Of a stretch of 64,000 nucleotides of DNA, positions 35,614 to 47,650 are shown piece after piece. The notes beneath the pieces are model-generated. The model did no database searches. It was not told where the DNA came from and saw only the letters and a list, made by a program, of their open reading frames with translations. The stretch comes from Pogona vitticeps (Eukaryota; Chordata; Lepidosauria; Squamata; Agamidae). Location of the stretch: the NCBI RefSeq assembly GCF_051106095.1, contig NC_135783.1, positions 306,033,322 to 306,097,321 of the forward strand, in the 5' to 3' direction. Numbering within the stretch: position 1 is the stretch's first letter; each line of letters begins with the position of its first letter. The position numbers and the translations under genes are program-made.

Positions 35614-38600
35614 ATGCCCTTGACTCGAAGCCAAATGGCAGAAATGGGGGAAGTAAGAGACCCACAGGTAGACCAAGGTTCTGAGGAGGAATTTGGCTCA
35701 GTGCAGGATGAGAGCACGGGAGAACAGAACCCAGAACTCAGAAAAATGCTCCTAGCCCAACAGCATGAACTGAGGATGAGGGAAATAGAAAGGGAAGAGA
35801 AACAAAGGCAATTTGAAATGGAGGAAAGGGAAAGAGAGAAACAAAGACAATTTGAATTAGAGAGAGAGAGAGAGAGAATGGAAAGAGAAGAAAAATTGGA
35901 GAGAGAGAAAATTGCTCTGGAAAAAGAAAAAATGGCGTTTGAGTTAAGAAAATTGGAAATGATGAATCAGAACAATAATAACAATAGAGATTCTGAGGTG
36001 GGCCAATTGTCTAAAACTGACTTGAAGAAATTCCCTGTGTACCACAAGGGAGATTGCCCTGAGGTGTTCTTTTCCCTCGTGGAAAGAGCGTTTGTGGACT
36101 TCTCAGTAAGGGAAACTGAGAAGATGACTATTATGCGATCTTTAATCAGTGGCAGCCTGGCAGAAGTCTATGCAGAGATGCCAGTGGAACTGCTGAGAGA
36201 CTTCACGGAGTTTAAAAAACTGGTGTTTGCCAGACATGGGATAACGGCTGAACAGCTGAGGCAAAAATTCAGGACACTCACCAAAAAACCAGAGCAGACT
36301 TTTACCCAAGTGGGGGCCCAACTGGTGAGGCTGCTAGAGAAATGGCTGTCTCAGGAGGGGACAGAAACCTTCCAGCAGCTCAAAGACCTGATAGCGCTGG
36401 AACAGTTTTATTCAGTCCTGCATGGGGAACTGAAGTTCCAGGTGAGGGAGAGGAAACTGAAATCTGTGACAGAGGCGGCAGAGATCGCAGATTTTATTTA
36501 CCAAATAAGAAAGCCCTTAGGTGCTGAGGGGAAATCTGTAGGTAAACCCAAAGAAACCTACAGCAAGTACTCTCAGGGACCAGGGAAAAACCAGCAAGGG
36601 GGAGGGGCCCATGTTGAAGGGAAGCCGTCAGACATGAAACCACCAAGACCTCAGATTTTGGAGGGAAAGCCAAAACCAGATGAGAAAGACTCAAAATACA
36701 GCAGAAAATGTTATTTCTGTCAAGGAAAGGGCCATCTAATCTCAGAGTGTGAGAAATTAAAGCAGCTAAAGGGAAATTTGCCTCATGATTTGAGTGGAAC
36801 CAAGCCAAAAGCTGTGTTCTGTGTCCAGAAAGAGCAAAGCTCCTTGCCACTGAGGGAGCCGGTTGCCATAGCTACTCAATCTGGAACAGTTACATCTGCT
36901 GATCAGGCTGGGGAAAATGGTCCTCTTGTGGAGGTCAAGCGCTGCTTACTAGTGAGGACAGATTCGCAGTTGTTTGAGACCGCAGGGGTGGACGTAGGAA
37001 TACTTGACCATCAGTATAGGGGGCTAAGGGATACTTGTTCCCAGGTGACCCTGTGCCATCCAGATATTATTCCTAGGAAGTATATAATCCCAAATGAGAG
37101 CTTGAAGGTGGCAGGGATTGAGGGACAGGTGATCTCACTGCCAGTAGCTGAGGTACCTGTGAGCTTTCAAGGCTGGAGGGGAGTGTGGCGGCTAGCGATT
37201 TCATCGACTCTGCCAGCAGCCGTGTTCGTGGGAAATGACCTGGCTGAACATGTGAAAAGGGTGCTAGTGATTACACGCTCACAAGCTACCACGGGGACAG
37301 TTCAGGGGGGTACTGAAGAGCCCGAGACGGAAGCAGATGAGGGTAGTCCCGAAGCTGTGGTAGAAACCTTAACCACAGACAGCAAATTTGGCCAAGAGCA
37401 AAAGGCAGACGCCACTCTCCGAAAGTGTTTTGAAAAGGTGACAGACACCCAGTTAACACCTGAAACCCCAGCGAGATTTCGCGAGAAAAAGGGAATTTTA
37501 TATAGAGAGACCCTGATGAATATCTCAAAAGGGGGAGATGGAATCAGAAGCCAGCTAGTGGTACCTGAAAAGTATCGCCCCATGATCTTACAAAGGGGGC
37601 ACTCTGACATGTTTGCTGCGCACTTAGGGGTGAACAAAACACAGCAGAGAATCACACAGAATTTTTACTGGCCTGAAATAGGGAAGCAGATCAAGGAGTT
37701 CTGTAAACAATGTGATGTGTGTCAGAGGCAGGGGAATAACCGTGACAGGACCAAAGCGAAGTTGTGCCCTTTGCCTGTGATTGACACCCCGTTCAAATGT
37801 ATAGGAGTGGATATTGTGGGACCTTTGCCCAAGGCCACAAAGAGGGGGAACCGGTTCATTCTCACCATTGTGGACCATGCCACGAGGTACCCCGAAGCCA
37901 TACCCTTGACTAACATCGAAACTAACACAGTGGCAGATGCCTTGGTGGGGTATATGTCCAGGATGGGATTTGCCTCAGAAATAATCACAGATTTGGGCGC
38001 ATCGTTTACATCGAAGCTCATGAAACGGTTATGGCAAATCTGTGGAATTAAACACAAGGAAACCACTGCCTATCACCCCGAAAGTAATGGGTTAACGGAG
38101 AAGTTCAATGGGACTCTGATGCGCATGATTAGGGCTTACTTGGCAGAGAATCCAAACAATTGGGACCAGAAGCTGCAATCCCTTTTGTTTGCTTATCGAT
38201 CAGTGCCACAAGCCAGTACCGGGTTCAGTCCGTTTGAACTTTTGTTTGGGAGAAGGGTGAAAGGTCCACTTGATTTAATCAAGCAAAATTGGGAGCAGAT
38301 CACCCAGGGTGACCCACAAGATGTTGTGACGTATATAGACACCTTAATGAATGACCTGAAGAGAAACCTAGAGCTAGCAGCAGAAAACCTGCAAGCTCAG
38401 AAGGTCAGACAGAAAACCTGGTATGATCAGAAAGCCAGGGAGAGGCACTTTAACCCAGGGGAGGAAGTGCTTTGGCCTAGGCCCTGCAAAGAGAACAAAC
38501 TGCAGCTGGGTAGCCCAGAAATCAAATACTTGGGTCACATAGTAGGGGGAGGAGTGATCAAACCCCTAGAGGCCAAGATAGAAGCCATTCGTGATTGGCC

Positions 38601-39201
38601 CAGACCCAACACCAAGAAAAAAGTCAAATCATTTCTTGGGTTGGTGGGCTACTACAGAAAGTTCATCCCGAGGTTTAGCGAGATGGCGACTCCGCTGACC
38701 GATCTGACGCGGAAGACGACTGATGACCGCATCCCGTGGACCAGCGACTGTGAGGAGGCGTTCCGGAGGTTGAAGGAGGCGCTCATCAATTATCCAGTGC
38801 TGCATGCTCCAGACTTCGACCGGGAGTTCATCATCTACACCGATGCGTCTAACAGCGGGGTAGGAGCAGTTCTTTGCCAGGAGGACGAGAATGGTGACCA
38901 GCATCCAGTGTCCTACCTGAGTAGGAAACTCCAGAAAGGTGAGAGACATTTGGCAACCGTGGAAAAGGAGTGCCTGGCCATAGTATACGCGATTCAGAAG
39001 GCCAAGCCTTACATCTGGGGAAGACATTTTGTTCTGTGCACTGACCACTCACCACTGCAGTGGTTAAAGACAATGAAAACCCATAATAGTAAACTTATGA
39101 GGTGGGCTTTAAACCTGCAAGATTATGACTTTGAAGTGAAGGTGGTCAGAGGGTCAATGAACTGTGTTGCTGACGCCTTGTCAAGAAGACCCGAAGAGTG
39201 A
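35614..39201 (+). mobile_element. gag-pol region of the Ty3/gypsy element
   Basis: A single long open frame of the retroelement, treated here as a fossil. Gag starts MPLTRSQM and has a long charged, Glu/Arg-rich coiled coil (about residues 50-130) and then a capsid-like region. A CCHC zinc knuckle (CYFCQGKGHLISEC) lies near residue 366. A protease-like region follows. Integrase has an HHCC zinc domain (about 660-705) and a DDE core from about 730. RNase H with the YTDAS motif lies near 1073. Reverse transcriptase is only partly represented. No envelope-like gene was seen. Confidence 0.9.
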
Positions 39202-39471
39202 AGACGGCGAAGAAATATGGACTATGTATATTTTGGTGACCAAAAGTTAATTGTACCTGTTTATTGATCAGTCTTGGTTTGTATTAATAAAGGTAATTTA
39301 ATGTATTGTAAATGTTAATGTTTAAATGCCTAATTGATATGCTTAACCTAGAGTGTAAGTATGGGATTGTGTATGATAATGTTTAACTGTTATATGTTTT
39401 GATCCTGGTTGTTTTTTTGGAGAAAAGCACTTTAGCTTTTCCCCTGCAAAACAACTTATAAAGAGGGGAGG

Positions 39472-39952
39472 TGTTACATACAGCACTGATGTTACCTGTC
39501 TGTCATGGGTTTGGAGGGAAAGTTCCATCCTATGGGGAGTGGAAGGCGGGACATCAGGGGGAGGAGCTGTACTGTATATATATTTGGAGCTTGTGTGGAG
39601 AGTGAGGAGTTGGAGTCTGTGTGTCAGACTGAGTACAACTGTGTGTCAGTTAGTACATACCTGATAGGTTCAGGTTTCTTTATAGGTAGCCAGAACTGAT
39701 AGGTTCAGGGTCTGTGCTTTACTTTAAAGTGTTCTGTGTGAACCAAACTGTTATATGTATATGGTTGGGACTACGCCACGTTACAGTATCTTATTTACTT
39801 GATCTTTTTATTTACCCTGTTTGTTATTTAAATAAACCTTGTTCTTTTGTTTGTTAAAAATCCATTCCTGGTCTGTGTGACTCCTTATAGGGAATGGTTG
39901 GTGGCAGCATAACTAGAGTGTGGCATACTCCAGTAGGTCTGGGGTTGTCACA
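39472..39952 (+). repeat. 3' LTR of the Ty3/gypsy element
   Basis: Same 481 bp as the 5' LTR with no difference seen by eye. It is preceded by a purine-rich tract (about 39460-39471) and followed by the second ATCAC of the target duplication. Confidence 0.95.
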
Positions 39953-40639
39953 ATCACCTATCAAGCCGAAACCATGAGACATTTCCAAACCTCACAAATG
40001 TACTTGATTTCACTGACAAAGTTATCTGAGGAGAATACATCACATTGCACAACATTTGGAAGATCTGCAGCATAGTTTCTATGAATATTTTCCTGTTCCT
40101 GATGCATGCAAAAACTGGGTTTGAGATCCATTTTCAGTTAATGTGTATGAACTAGAGGGGCTCACAGCAGCTGAGGAAGAAAAGCTCATAGAAATATCCA
40201 CGGGTGGTGCTCTTAAATTGCAGTTCAAGAAACAATCCCTTCCAAATTTCTGGGCTCACCTTCAATCAGATTATCCAGAACTATTGAAGAGGGTTATGAA
40301 AATATTGGTGCCTTTTGTGATGACATATTTGTGGAAAAATCATTCTCTGCTCTCATTTATCTTAAAAATAAGTATAGAAACCATTTGAAAAACGTAGAAT
40401 CAGAACTCAGAATAAAAGTTTCAGCTGTTAAGCTGAATATAACAAGGTTTGTAAGTGAAATACAGCAGCAGCCTTTTCATTAATTATAATAATGTGAATA
40501 TACTATGTTCCCTTTCTTTCCACCTAACCTGTGTTTTGTACAAATTATATTAATGTCATTTTCTAGCTTTCATTTCCATGTGACTTTTGTATAGATGTGT
40601 CATATTAATGATTTTATGTACTTGTAATTTCTCCAGCAA

Positions 40640-40672
40640 GAAATAAAGATTGATGATGATGATGATGATGTA
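40640..40672. repeat. (GAT)n run in the hAT 3' UTR
   Basis: AGATTGATGATGATGATGAT, within the 3' end of the hAT element just after AAGAAATAAAGATT. Confidence 0.8.
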
Positions 40673-40848
40673 TGAAATTGTTACAAAGTGTATGCATTAA
40701 TTAATTCTCCCTTCTCTCCAAATTTGAAGACCCTTCATGAGAAACTTTAAATAAGTATTTGATGCACATTAGGGTTTTAAAAGGGGTAAAGAAAAGATTA
40801 AGAACCATTGATCTAGTACATCTCCACTTCCTTGTGTCAAAGCATATA

Positions 40849-41285
40849 TAATGGTGCCTCGCATTACGACGTTAATTCGTTCCAGCGAAATCGCTGTAGA
40901 ACGAAAATGTCGTAATATGAAATAAAAAGCCCACAGAAACGCATTAAAATCCAATTAATGCGTTCCTATGGGCTTGAAACTCACCGTCCAGTGAAGATCC
41001 TCCATAGCGCGGCCATTTTCGCTGCCCGTGCAGCGAGGAATCCGTCCCAGAAAAGAGCGGGGAGCCTTTTTTTTTTAAAACCCAACGGCCATTTTGAAAC
41101 TGCCAATCAGCTGGCCGAAAATGGTCATTTTGCTAGAATCGGTTCCCGAAGCAGGGAACCGATCATTGCAAAGCGAAAAAAACCCATTTAAAACATCATA
41201 AAGTGGTCGCTTTTGCGATCGCAAAAAGTTCATTGTGATGCGATTTCATCGTTAAATGGGGCGCTCATCTTGCGAGGCACCACTG
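40849..41285. mobile_element. Tigger-like TA-flanked element
   Basis: 437 bp, TA flanks, left end decayed (TAATGGTGCCTCGCATTACG), right end GCGAGGCACCACTG. The middle has GCGGCCATTTTCGCTGCCCG and GAGGAATCCGTCCCAG, shared with the copy at 42188. Confidence 0.85.
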
Positions 41286-41699
41286 TACACCCTGTTTGGC
41301 TGGTAGTTGAGGCACACAGAGACATGACAATCCCCATGTCTGCTGGGCTGGAGATAATGTTCAGCTGACACAATAAGCAAAGGGCACAATTTGGAGCCAA
41401 ATGAAGAGTATCCCCTGTATATGGAAGCTGGAGTCCTCAGGTAGAGCAATCTTTAGGAAGAAGCTGGATGTGCCTGGTCTGGGTAAGATGAGTGGAGAGC
41501 TAAAAATGACTAGGACAACCAGCTGACATAGAAACATACTGACACAGAAATATGCTGTCATTCCAGAATCCCCCAGCCAATGACTAGACTGATCAACTCT
41601 TCCATGCTCTAGGAATACTATATGCTTGAGTTTACAATTCCTAGGAATACATACTCTGGGATTCCTTAACCAGTGTCCACTTCAGCAATATATTGGCCA

Positions 41700-41940
41700 A
41701 AATCCTGTTGCTTAATGCAATAATGTGCACTAGAATAGGTCAATTGAATCAATGGGGATTTGATAAATCAACTTCTCTGTAAGTTCCATTGATTCAAATG
41801 GGCTTGTTCTAACAGCAACTTACTTTAGTACAGTAAGTTGTAGTTAGAGTAGGCCCATTTGAATCAATTGGAATTCTGGAGGAGTTGACTCACTAAATCC
41901 CATTGATACATTGGGCCTACTCTGGTGTGATTTACTGTGC
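41700..41940. repeat. Palindromic squamate repeat (ATTGATTCAATGG type)
   Basis: Alternating arms GGTCAATTGAATCAATGGGG, TCCATTGATTCAAATGGGCT, AGTAGGCCCATTTGAATC... and ATCCCATTGATACATTGGGC form a nested inverted repeat. Related pieces occur at 21310-21500, 18550-18640 and 25330-25375. Confidence 0.5.
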
Positions 41941-42187
41941 TGCACAAGAGGATTTTGACCGTTGTGTCTCTCCTGCCCCCATGTTAAGCACAACTGAAAA
42001 GGTTCAACTGCAGCTTGGCAGGTCCTTGATATTTAAGTGCCAAAGAAGATGCTTCAGCAAAAAGCAAATAGATTGGACGGACCTTGCCGTTCTCTTTTTA
42101 GCAGAATTACGGTGATCTGAAAGAGCTTGTTGTATCTTCTCTGTTATCTAGAACTTGAATGTTATTGTCAGAAAATACTTTGTTATA

Positions 42188-42615
42188 CAGTGGTGCCTCG
42201 TTTAACAGGTGCCCCGTTTAACAAAGAAATCGCATAGAGATTAATTTTTTGCGATCACTTTTGTGATCGCTTTGCGATGTTCCCTATGGGGAAAAATCGC
42301 TTTGCGATGATCGGTACCGTTTCACTTACCAATCATTGCAAAGCGATGATTTTTTTAACAGCTGATCAGCAGTTCCAAAATGGCCACCGGGTAAAAAAAA
42401 TGGCCACCCACTGTTTTCTGGGACGGATTCCTCACTTACCGGGCAGCGAAAATGGCCACCGTATGAAGGATTTTCGCTTTCAGTCTGAAGTCCATAGGAA
42501 TGCATTGAAGTGGTTTCAATGCATTCCTATGGGCTTTTTAATATCGCATAGCAACGAAATCGCTTTGCAGCAATTTTTGCTGCACCGATTATTGTCGCTA
42601 TGTGAGGCACCACTG
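42188..42615. mobile_element. Tigger-like TA-flanked element, inverted relative to 40849 copy
   Basis: 428 bp, CAGTGGTGCCTCGTTTAACA...TGTGAGGCACCACTG between TA dinucleotides. Its middle is the reverse complement of that of the 40849 copy (CTGGGACGGATTCCTC, GGGCAGCGAAAATGGCC), so the two form an inverted pair about 0.9 kb apart. Confidence 0.85.
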
Positions 42616-42959
42616 TAGTTGTACTTACAGTTACTCAAGTAACTGCTGAATGACAGTCATGGGGAAAGGTGGGGAAAGGGGCTATGTCAGTCTCCTATCC
42701 CTCAAATTCAACAACCGATGACAGCATCTCTCTTTCCCCCTCCCCATTATTTTTTGTTTAGTGTTTGCTGCTGGGGGAGGATGCGTGGAAGGTAAATTAA
42801 AGCAGCTTTTGTGGAAAACAGCTGGCTTGGAGACTGGCTTTCCTCAGCACACATACACACTCTCTCCTGAAAGACATAACATCTATCTTTGGCCAGCCTG
42901 CTCAGACTGTTAGAACCTGCCAGTGGAGCCACTGCCACTTGCTTGCTGCTATAATTCTG

Positions 42960-43160
42960 AGTTATGTTAACCCCTGCCAGGGTTTTCTAGTATTAGAAGT
43001 GTTTTACCAGTCCTTCTTGTGGGATGCTGTGGAACTGTGTAGCTTGCCCAAGGCCAAAGGAGTCTGGCACTCTGCCTACAAGACACTGTAGGGAACTGAA
43101 ATCCCAAACCTGGCTCCACAGCCGGGTGCTCCAGGTCACTGAGCTGTCCAGTCAGTATCA
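42960..43160 (-). mobile_element. tRNA-derived SINE
   Basis: Minus strand: GACAGCTCAGTGACCTGGAG, AGCCAGGTTTGGGATTTCAG, GGCCTTGGGCAAGCTACACA, then AAACACTTCTAATACTAGAA. A decayed member of the same family, directly before another SINE type in the opposite direction. Confidence 0.7.
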
Positions 43161-43196
43161 GCAGTGTATTCATTAATAACACAAATAATGTCATTG

Positions 43197-43305
43197 GTAT
43201 CCGGTGTGGTGTAGTGGATAGAGTGATGGGCTAGGATTCTGGAGATGAGGGTTCAGATCTCCACTTGGTCATGGAAACTCACTGGGGGTGGAACTGGTAA
43301 AACCA
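43197..43305 (+). mobile_element. tRNA-derived SINE head, second type
   Basis: CCGGTGTGGTGTAGTGGATA, GAGTGATGGGCTAGGATTCT, box B-like GGGTTCAGATCTCCAC, TCATGGAAACTCACTGG. The same type as the copy at 63412. Confidence 0.7.
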
Positions 43306-43448
43306 CATAATTAATTAACTTATTAGTTAAATTTCTACCTTGCTGTTGTGTCAGTCAGAGCCATGGCTAGCAATTTTGACACCCAGGGCAAGCAGTGCAA
43401 ATCAAATTATTAATTTATTTTAATAATATGAAAATAATACAAGAAATG

Positions 43449-43860
<412 letters not shown>

Positions 43861-43861
43861 G

Positions 43862-43946
<85 letters not shown>

Positions 43947-44043
43947 CATCCATCCATCCATCCATCCATCCATCCATCCATCCATCCATCCATCCATCCA
44001 TCCATCCATCCATCCATCCATCCATCCATCCATCCATCCATCC
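43862..44043. repeat. Compound tetranucleotide array (TATC)n(CATC)n
   Basis: About 82 bases of TATC followed by about 99 bases of CATC, pure over most of their length. Frames YLSI... and HPSI... are artefacts. Confidence 0.95.
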
Positions 44044-44725
44044 CTCTATGTTGTGGAAACAACATAGAAGGGGTAAGAGAGGGTAACAAGAGAAGGTGGA
44101 AGCAGGAGGGATGAGAGTAACTAAAGTGAGCTGGTATCTATTTAACCTGACCTTCAGCTGTAAACCACCTGTTAGTAGGACTCATACACCTACCACTAGC
44201 TCTCCAGATCTCCTCCAACTTAGGTTGGAAGACTGTCTGGATGAGTTTGGAGAGGAACAATAGTGCAAGAGGAAGGAGAAGCCCCATTTCATAAGAAGAT
44301 GTCTAGTTGCACAGTGTAGGGGTTTGCCAAATGAGTGTAAGCACTGACCATTATTCATACCCAGGTTTTGTTTCAATAGGGCCCAGAAGGGTTAAGCAAA
44401 GGACTTTGTTGAATACATAGATGTTGAAGTGAGATGTGAAAGAAAAGGCTGGGAACTCAAGAAAGTACTGAGAGGGATTTTCTTAGAAACAGTGGTGACA
44501 CTGGAGCAGCAAAGGCACCTATCTGTTGGACAGTTGAAATCCTGCATTATGAAATTACTGTAAAAGAAGCCAGATTACACACTGCTAATAATTTATTGTA
44601 AGAAGCGGCAATTCTTTGCATTTTGAAAGCTGCCTGATCATCATCCCACAAGCTTTTCTGATCTCCCATGGGTTGCAAATTAGCTTGCTTTTTTTGTGAG
44701 TAGTTTTCAGGAATTAAGACTGGTT

Positions 44726-44812
44726 CTAATGGTTGTTCTGGGTTTTTCGGGCTCTTAACCCAAAACAACCATTAGATCCCGGACGTGAAAGCCTTCACGA
44801 ATAAGATTGGTT
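44726..44812. mobile_element. Inverted junction of a Penelope-like element end
   Basis: CTAATGGTTGTTCTGGGTT (44726-44744) and AACCCAAAACAACCATTAG (44757-44775) form a hairpin with 19-bp arms and one mismatch. ATCCCGGACGTGAAAGCCTT follows. I recall this string and TTTTTCGGGCTCTT as the end of squamate Penelope-like retroelements, where one orientation is normal; here two pieces meet head to head. The hairpin is certain, the family less so. Confidence 0.5.
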
Positions 44813-46641
44813 CTGTTTGCATTTGATTCACTGGAGACACAGCACTTGGAGGTTACATAGCTGAAACACCAATATGTTTTCTTTTTCTAATTACATACTA
44901 GCTATAGTTGTTGATGCAGAAATTTCCAAAGGAATAGCCAAGGTGGTTCATCTTTGAACAAAAGAACTTCCAGGTCATATTGAATGGGAAGCGGCTGGAC
45001 AAGAGGTTCAGCAATTTCTCCATTGACTTGAATAGATAGGGACTTTTAAGTTCACTGCATATTTTATCCCGCTTTTCGGCTCAGCTTTCCCCCCTTTATC
45101 CCTCCTGTACGTACCGTCATATCCTTTCTGATAACTGTTGGGATAATTTTTGTGCTTGTAATTTTTGCATTCCTATTCCCCTTGCCCTCTCCAATAATAG
45201 TTCCAGGCTCACTGTATACATGTGAGCCATACTCTTCCATTATACTGGGGTTAAATACTTTTCTCCACTGTACATGTATTAATATGCTTATCTGTGCTTA
45301 GATGAATGTATCACCCACTAATGACATTTGAATGACTTTAAGCAATGCACTTGCCAACCCCACCCCTGAACTATAAACGACCCCAGTGACTATTCTTAAG
45401 ACAATGACCATGTGAGACTTCTTGCATTTCTGTTAGCTTTCATGGCTCCTTACTCCCTTTGTTTCCATAACTGTTGGCTTACAGGTACTTTACACCATGT
45501 CTCTGAAGACGTGGCCTACCATCCACAAAATCATATGCCAAATAATATTTACTATTCAGGTTTTTAGATGGCACAAGGCTTTTTTTTCCGTTTTTGCTAT
45601 AGTGTCTGACAATAAACTTTGAGCTGGGGTTGCATAGTTAATCATAGTGGAGAGTCAGTGGTTATGAAGAAAAGGCTATGTTGGCTGATTTACCTCAAGT
45701 CTCCTAAGCTCAGCTTTTGAGCAGCCAAATCCACTATTCCTTCTTTGTTTACTGTGTCACTGGAAGTGCAGTAAATTTAAAAGAGAGAGATGACAAGTTC
45801 CAAAGTAGCATCTGCTTACAATTTATTAGTCAACTAGAATGGGAAGATCAGTCATGAAGACAGGATAGGATAATGACAGTGATATTGACTTTGAGGTAAG
45901 AATCAAAACAAGATACTCTTTTTCTTTGTGCCCTCAGCTTTAACCAATAAATCTTAATTTTATTGTCAGAGATCACCATGCAACTGACTCCCTGCTGTAT
46001 TTTTCTTGGAGAGGAGGAAAGGCTGAAGAAGTAATACTGCAGTAAAATATCCATGTTCCTGTAGAAAGCAATTATTCTCTTTGTGGTGGAAAAATTATTT
46101 TAGTGACCCCAACCTTTCAAGATTGGAACCACCTTTCACCCTCATATTTCCCTTCATTCTCTGAAAGCTGAAAAAGCTAGACATCACTAGTTGTTCAGGA
46201 TCTTCAAAGTTCTGTTGGCTGTAATTGCTAATGTTCCTGCCATGGCATTTACTATCATTTGAAATTTGTAATGCTTCCATGTGTTGAACACATGGCTATC
46301 AGATAGCTCTAAAGTGTGGGACTACCTCGTCACTAGAAAGCAGTTACCGTCATAAATAAAATAAGCTTGAGGAGTTACTACAGACTTCCTTTTCATGGTG
46401 AATTAATAGAAGGCAGTGGAATCCAAGCCGATTCTTCAATGTATGTCAAAGAACTCCAGTGCAGAAGAGAAAATATGCCAGTAGAGAAGGATGTGCTGAA
46501 CACTTTTGCTGACTCTCCTGGAAACAAATGAGCTTGGCCATAATTCCAAGTAGAAAAATAGCTAAAGTGCCTGCCTACTGGGGTGTCATCTACTTTATAT
46601 GAAGCTGAAAGCTCAAAGTTCATGGCCGAAGTGGGCTACTG

Positions 46642-46690
<49 letters not shown>

Positions 46691-47524
46691 AATCAAGTCC
46701 ACTCTTTTCCAAAGAAGTCCAAAGCAACTGTTCTATGCCTGAAGCTCTGAACCAACTTGCAGGGTATTATTGGTACCTCAACTCTAAGCATGACTAAATC
46801 TGGATCCAACCCATGTAGTAAACTATGACATATGAACAGGAATTAGCAATGGCAAAACACGGTACAGGAAAACTAGTAAAGAGGGAACAGCTAAGTGAAA
46901 CAAGTCTATGAAAACTTGTAAGAATAAGAACAAAATAGAATATAGATTCAAGACACAGGCATAAGAGGCTGTTCATTTCCACCCTCTGTGTTTTGCCTTT
47001 GAAATATTAAATATAAGTTAAAGAATAAATCACATCCTCTTGGTTTTATGTTGAACAATTTGCTCTACCTTGAGCTCTACGTCTTTGATAATCACGCATC
47101 TTAATACTGCTCACATCACCATTCAAAGCTGACATGAACATTTTTTCTTTCTTTTTACAAATCCTGTTGCAAGACTGTTTTCCAAGCTGGTGACAGTGGC
47201 TCTAGTCCAGGTTTTAGAATCTGAATTTCAAAGTGCTGATTCTGTTTTGGAACTAGAGTTTAACACCTTGGAGAGCTTCTATAAAATTCAGATTGAGGCC
47301 TTGAGCAAATTGTCCACTCCTCCAATATCTGACTTACCAGCCTCCACTTTTTTCTTTAATCTTTGTTTGTGGTGTTCACTAAAAACAAACCCCCAAAAAT
47401 TCTGAAAATAGAGCTTATGGGCAATAGTTTAAAGAAAACATTGACTCAGTAGGCATGAAAAGCAAAAAGGGGAAATTCTATGCTACAGACTAATAGTAAA
47501 GAGACTGAAAAGAAAGCAGTTAGT
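44811..47524. other. Intergenic DNA between GREM1 and SCG5
   Basis: No convincing exon or recognised repeat apart from the (GA)n array. It may hold regulatory DNA, but nothing can be shown from sequence alone. Confidence 0.5.
46642..46686. repeat. (GA)n microsatellite
   Basis: About 22 pure GA units in the GREM1-SCG5 interval. Confidence 0.95.
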
Positions 47525-47650
47525 TCCATAATATTCTCCATAACTCTATGGCGCAGCCTGATTTCAAATACTACATGCAGTTCTGTTTGCCTCTTTCAAA
47601 AGGATACAGTATGTAAACTGCAAAAGGGCGAACCAGAGCATCTTGTAAGG
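47525..47650 (+). mobile_element. CR1-type LINE fragment
   Basis: The string from ATGGCGCAGCCTGATTTC through AAAAGGGCGAACCAGAGCAT matches the CR1 segment encoding VRPHLEYCVQFWSP...KVQRRATK in decayed form. Short and inactive. Confidence 0.5.

Larger units (their letters stand above)
34693..39952 (+). mobile_element. Ty3/gypsy LTR retroelement, very young copy
   Basis: A fossil LTR element with two 481-bp LTRs (TGTTACATAC...GGTTGTCACA) that look identical by eye and a perfect 5-bp target duplication ATCAC (34688-34692 and 39953-39957). Parts in order: 5' LTR, primer-binding site, one long gag-pol frame, polypurine tract, 3' LTR. Pol places integrase upstream of the RT/RNase H part, the order known for the Gmr1-like branch of Ty3/gypsy elements. 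The reverse transcriptase part is not complete, so the copy appears broken (about one major break) despite its young look. It lies inside a hAT transposon. Confidence 0.95.
32446..40810 (+). mobile_element. hAT (ZBED5/Charlie-type) DNA transposon remnant
   Basis: Degraded hAT element. Ends: TTCTTAACC...GGTCTGTGGAC near 32452 and the inverted AAGAACCATTG ending at 40810, a Charlie-like terminal repeat. An 8-bp target duplication differs at one base (ATATAGTA 32438-32445, ATCTAGTA 40811-40818). Decayed transposase pieces in order: a BED zinc finger (QCVLCYEILSNKAM...LNTKH near 33160-33250), LPLSNDTVKKRI with FALQLDEST (about 33470-33600), KCIGISTD near 33735, and the C-terminal dimerisation region (PNFWAHLQSDYPEL, SFSALIYLKNKY; about 40230-40480). 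Many stops and frameshifts make it inactive. Without its two insertions it would be about 2.7 kb, a normal size for the family. Confidence 0.85.
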
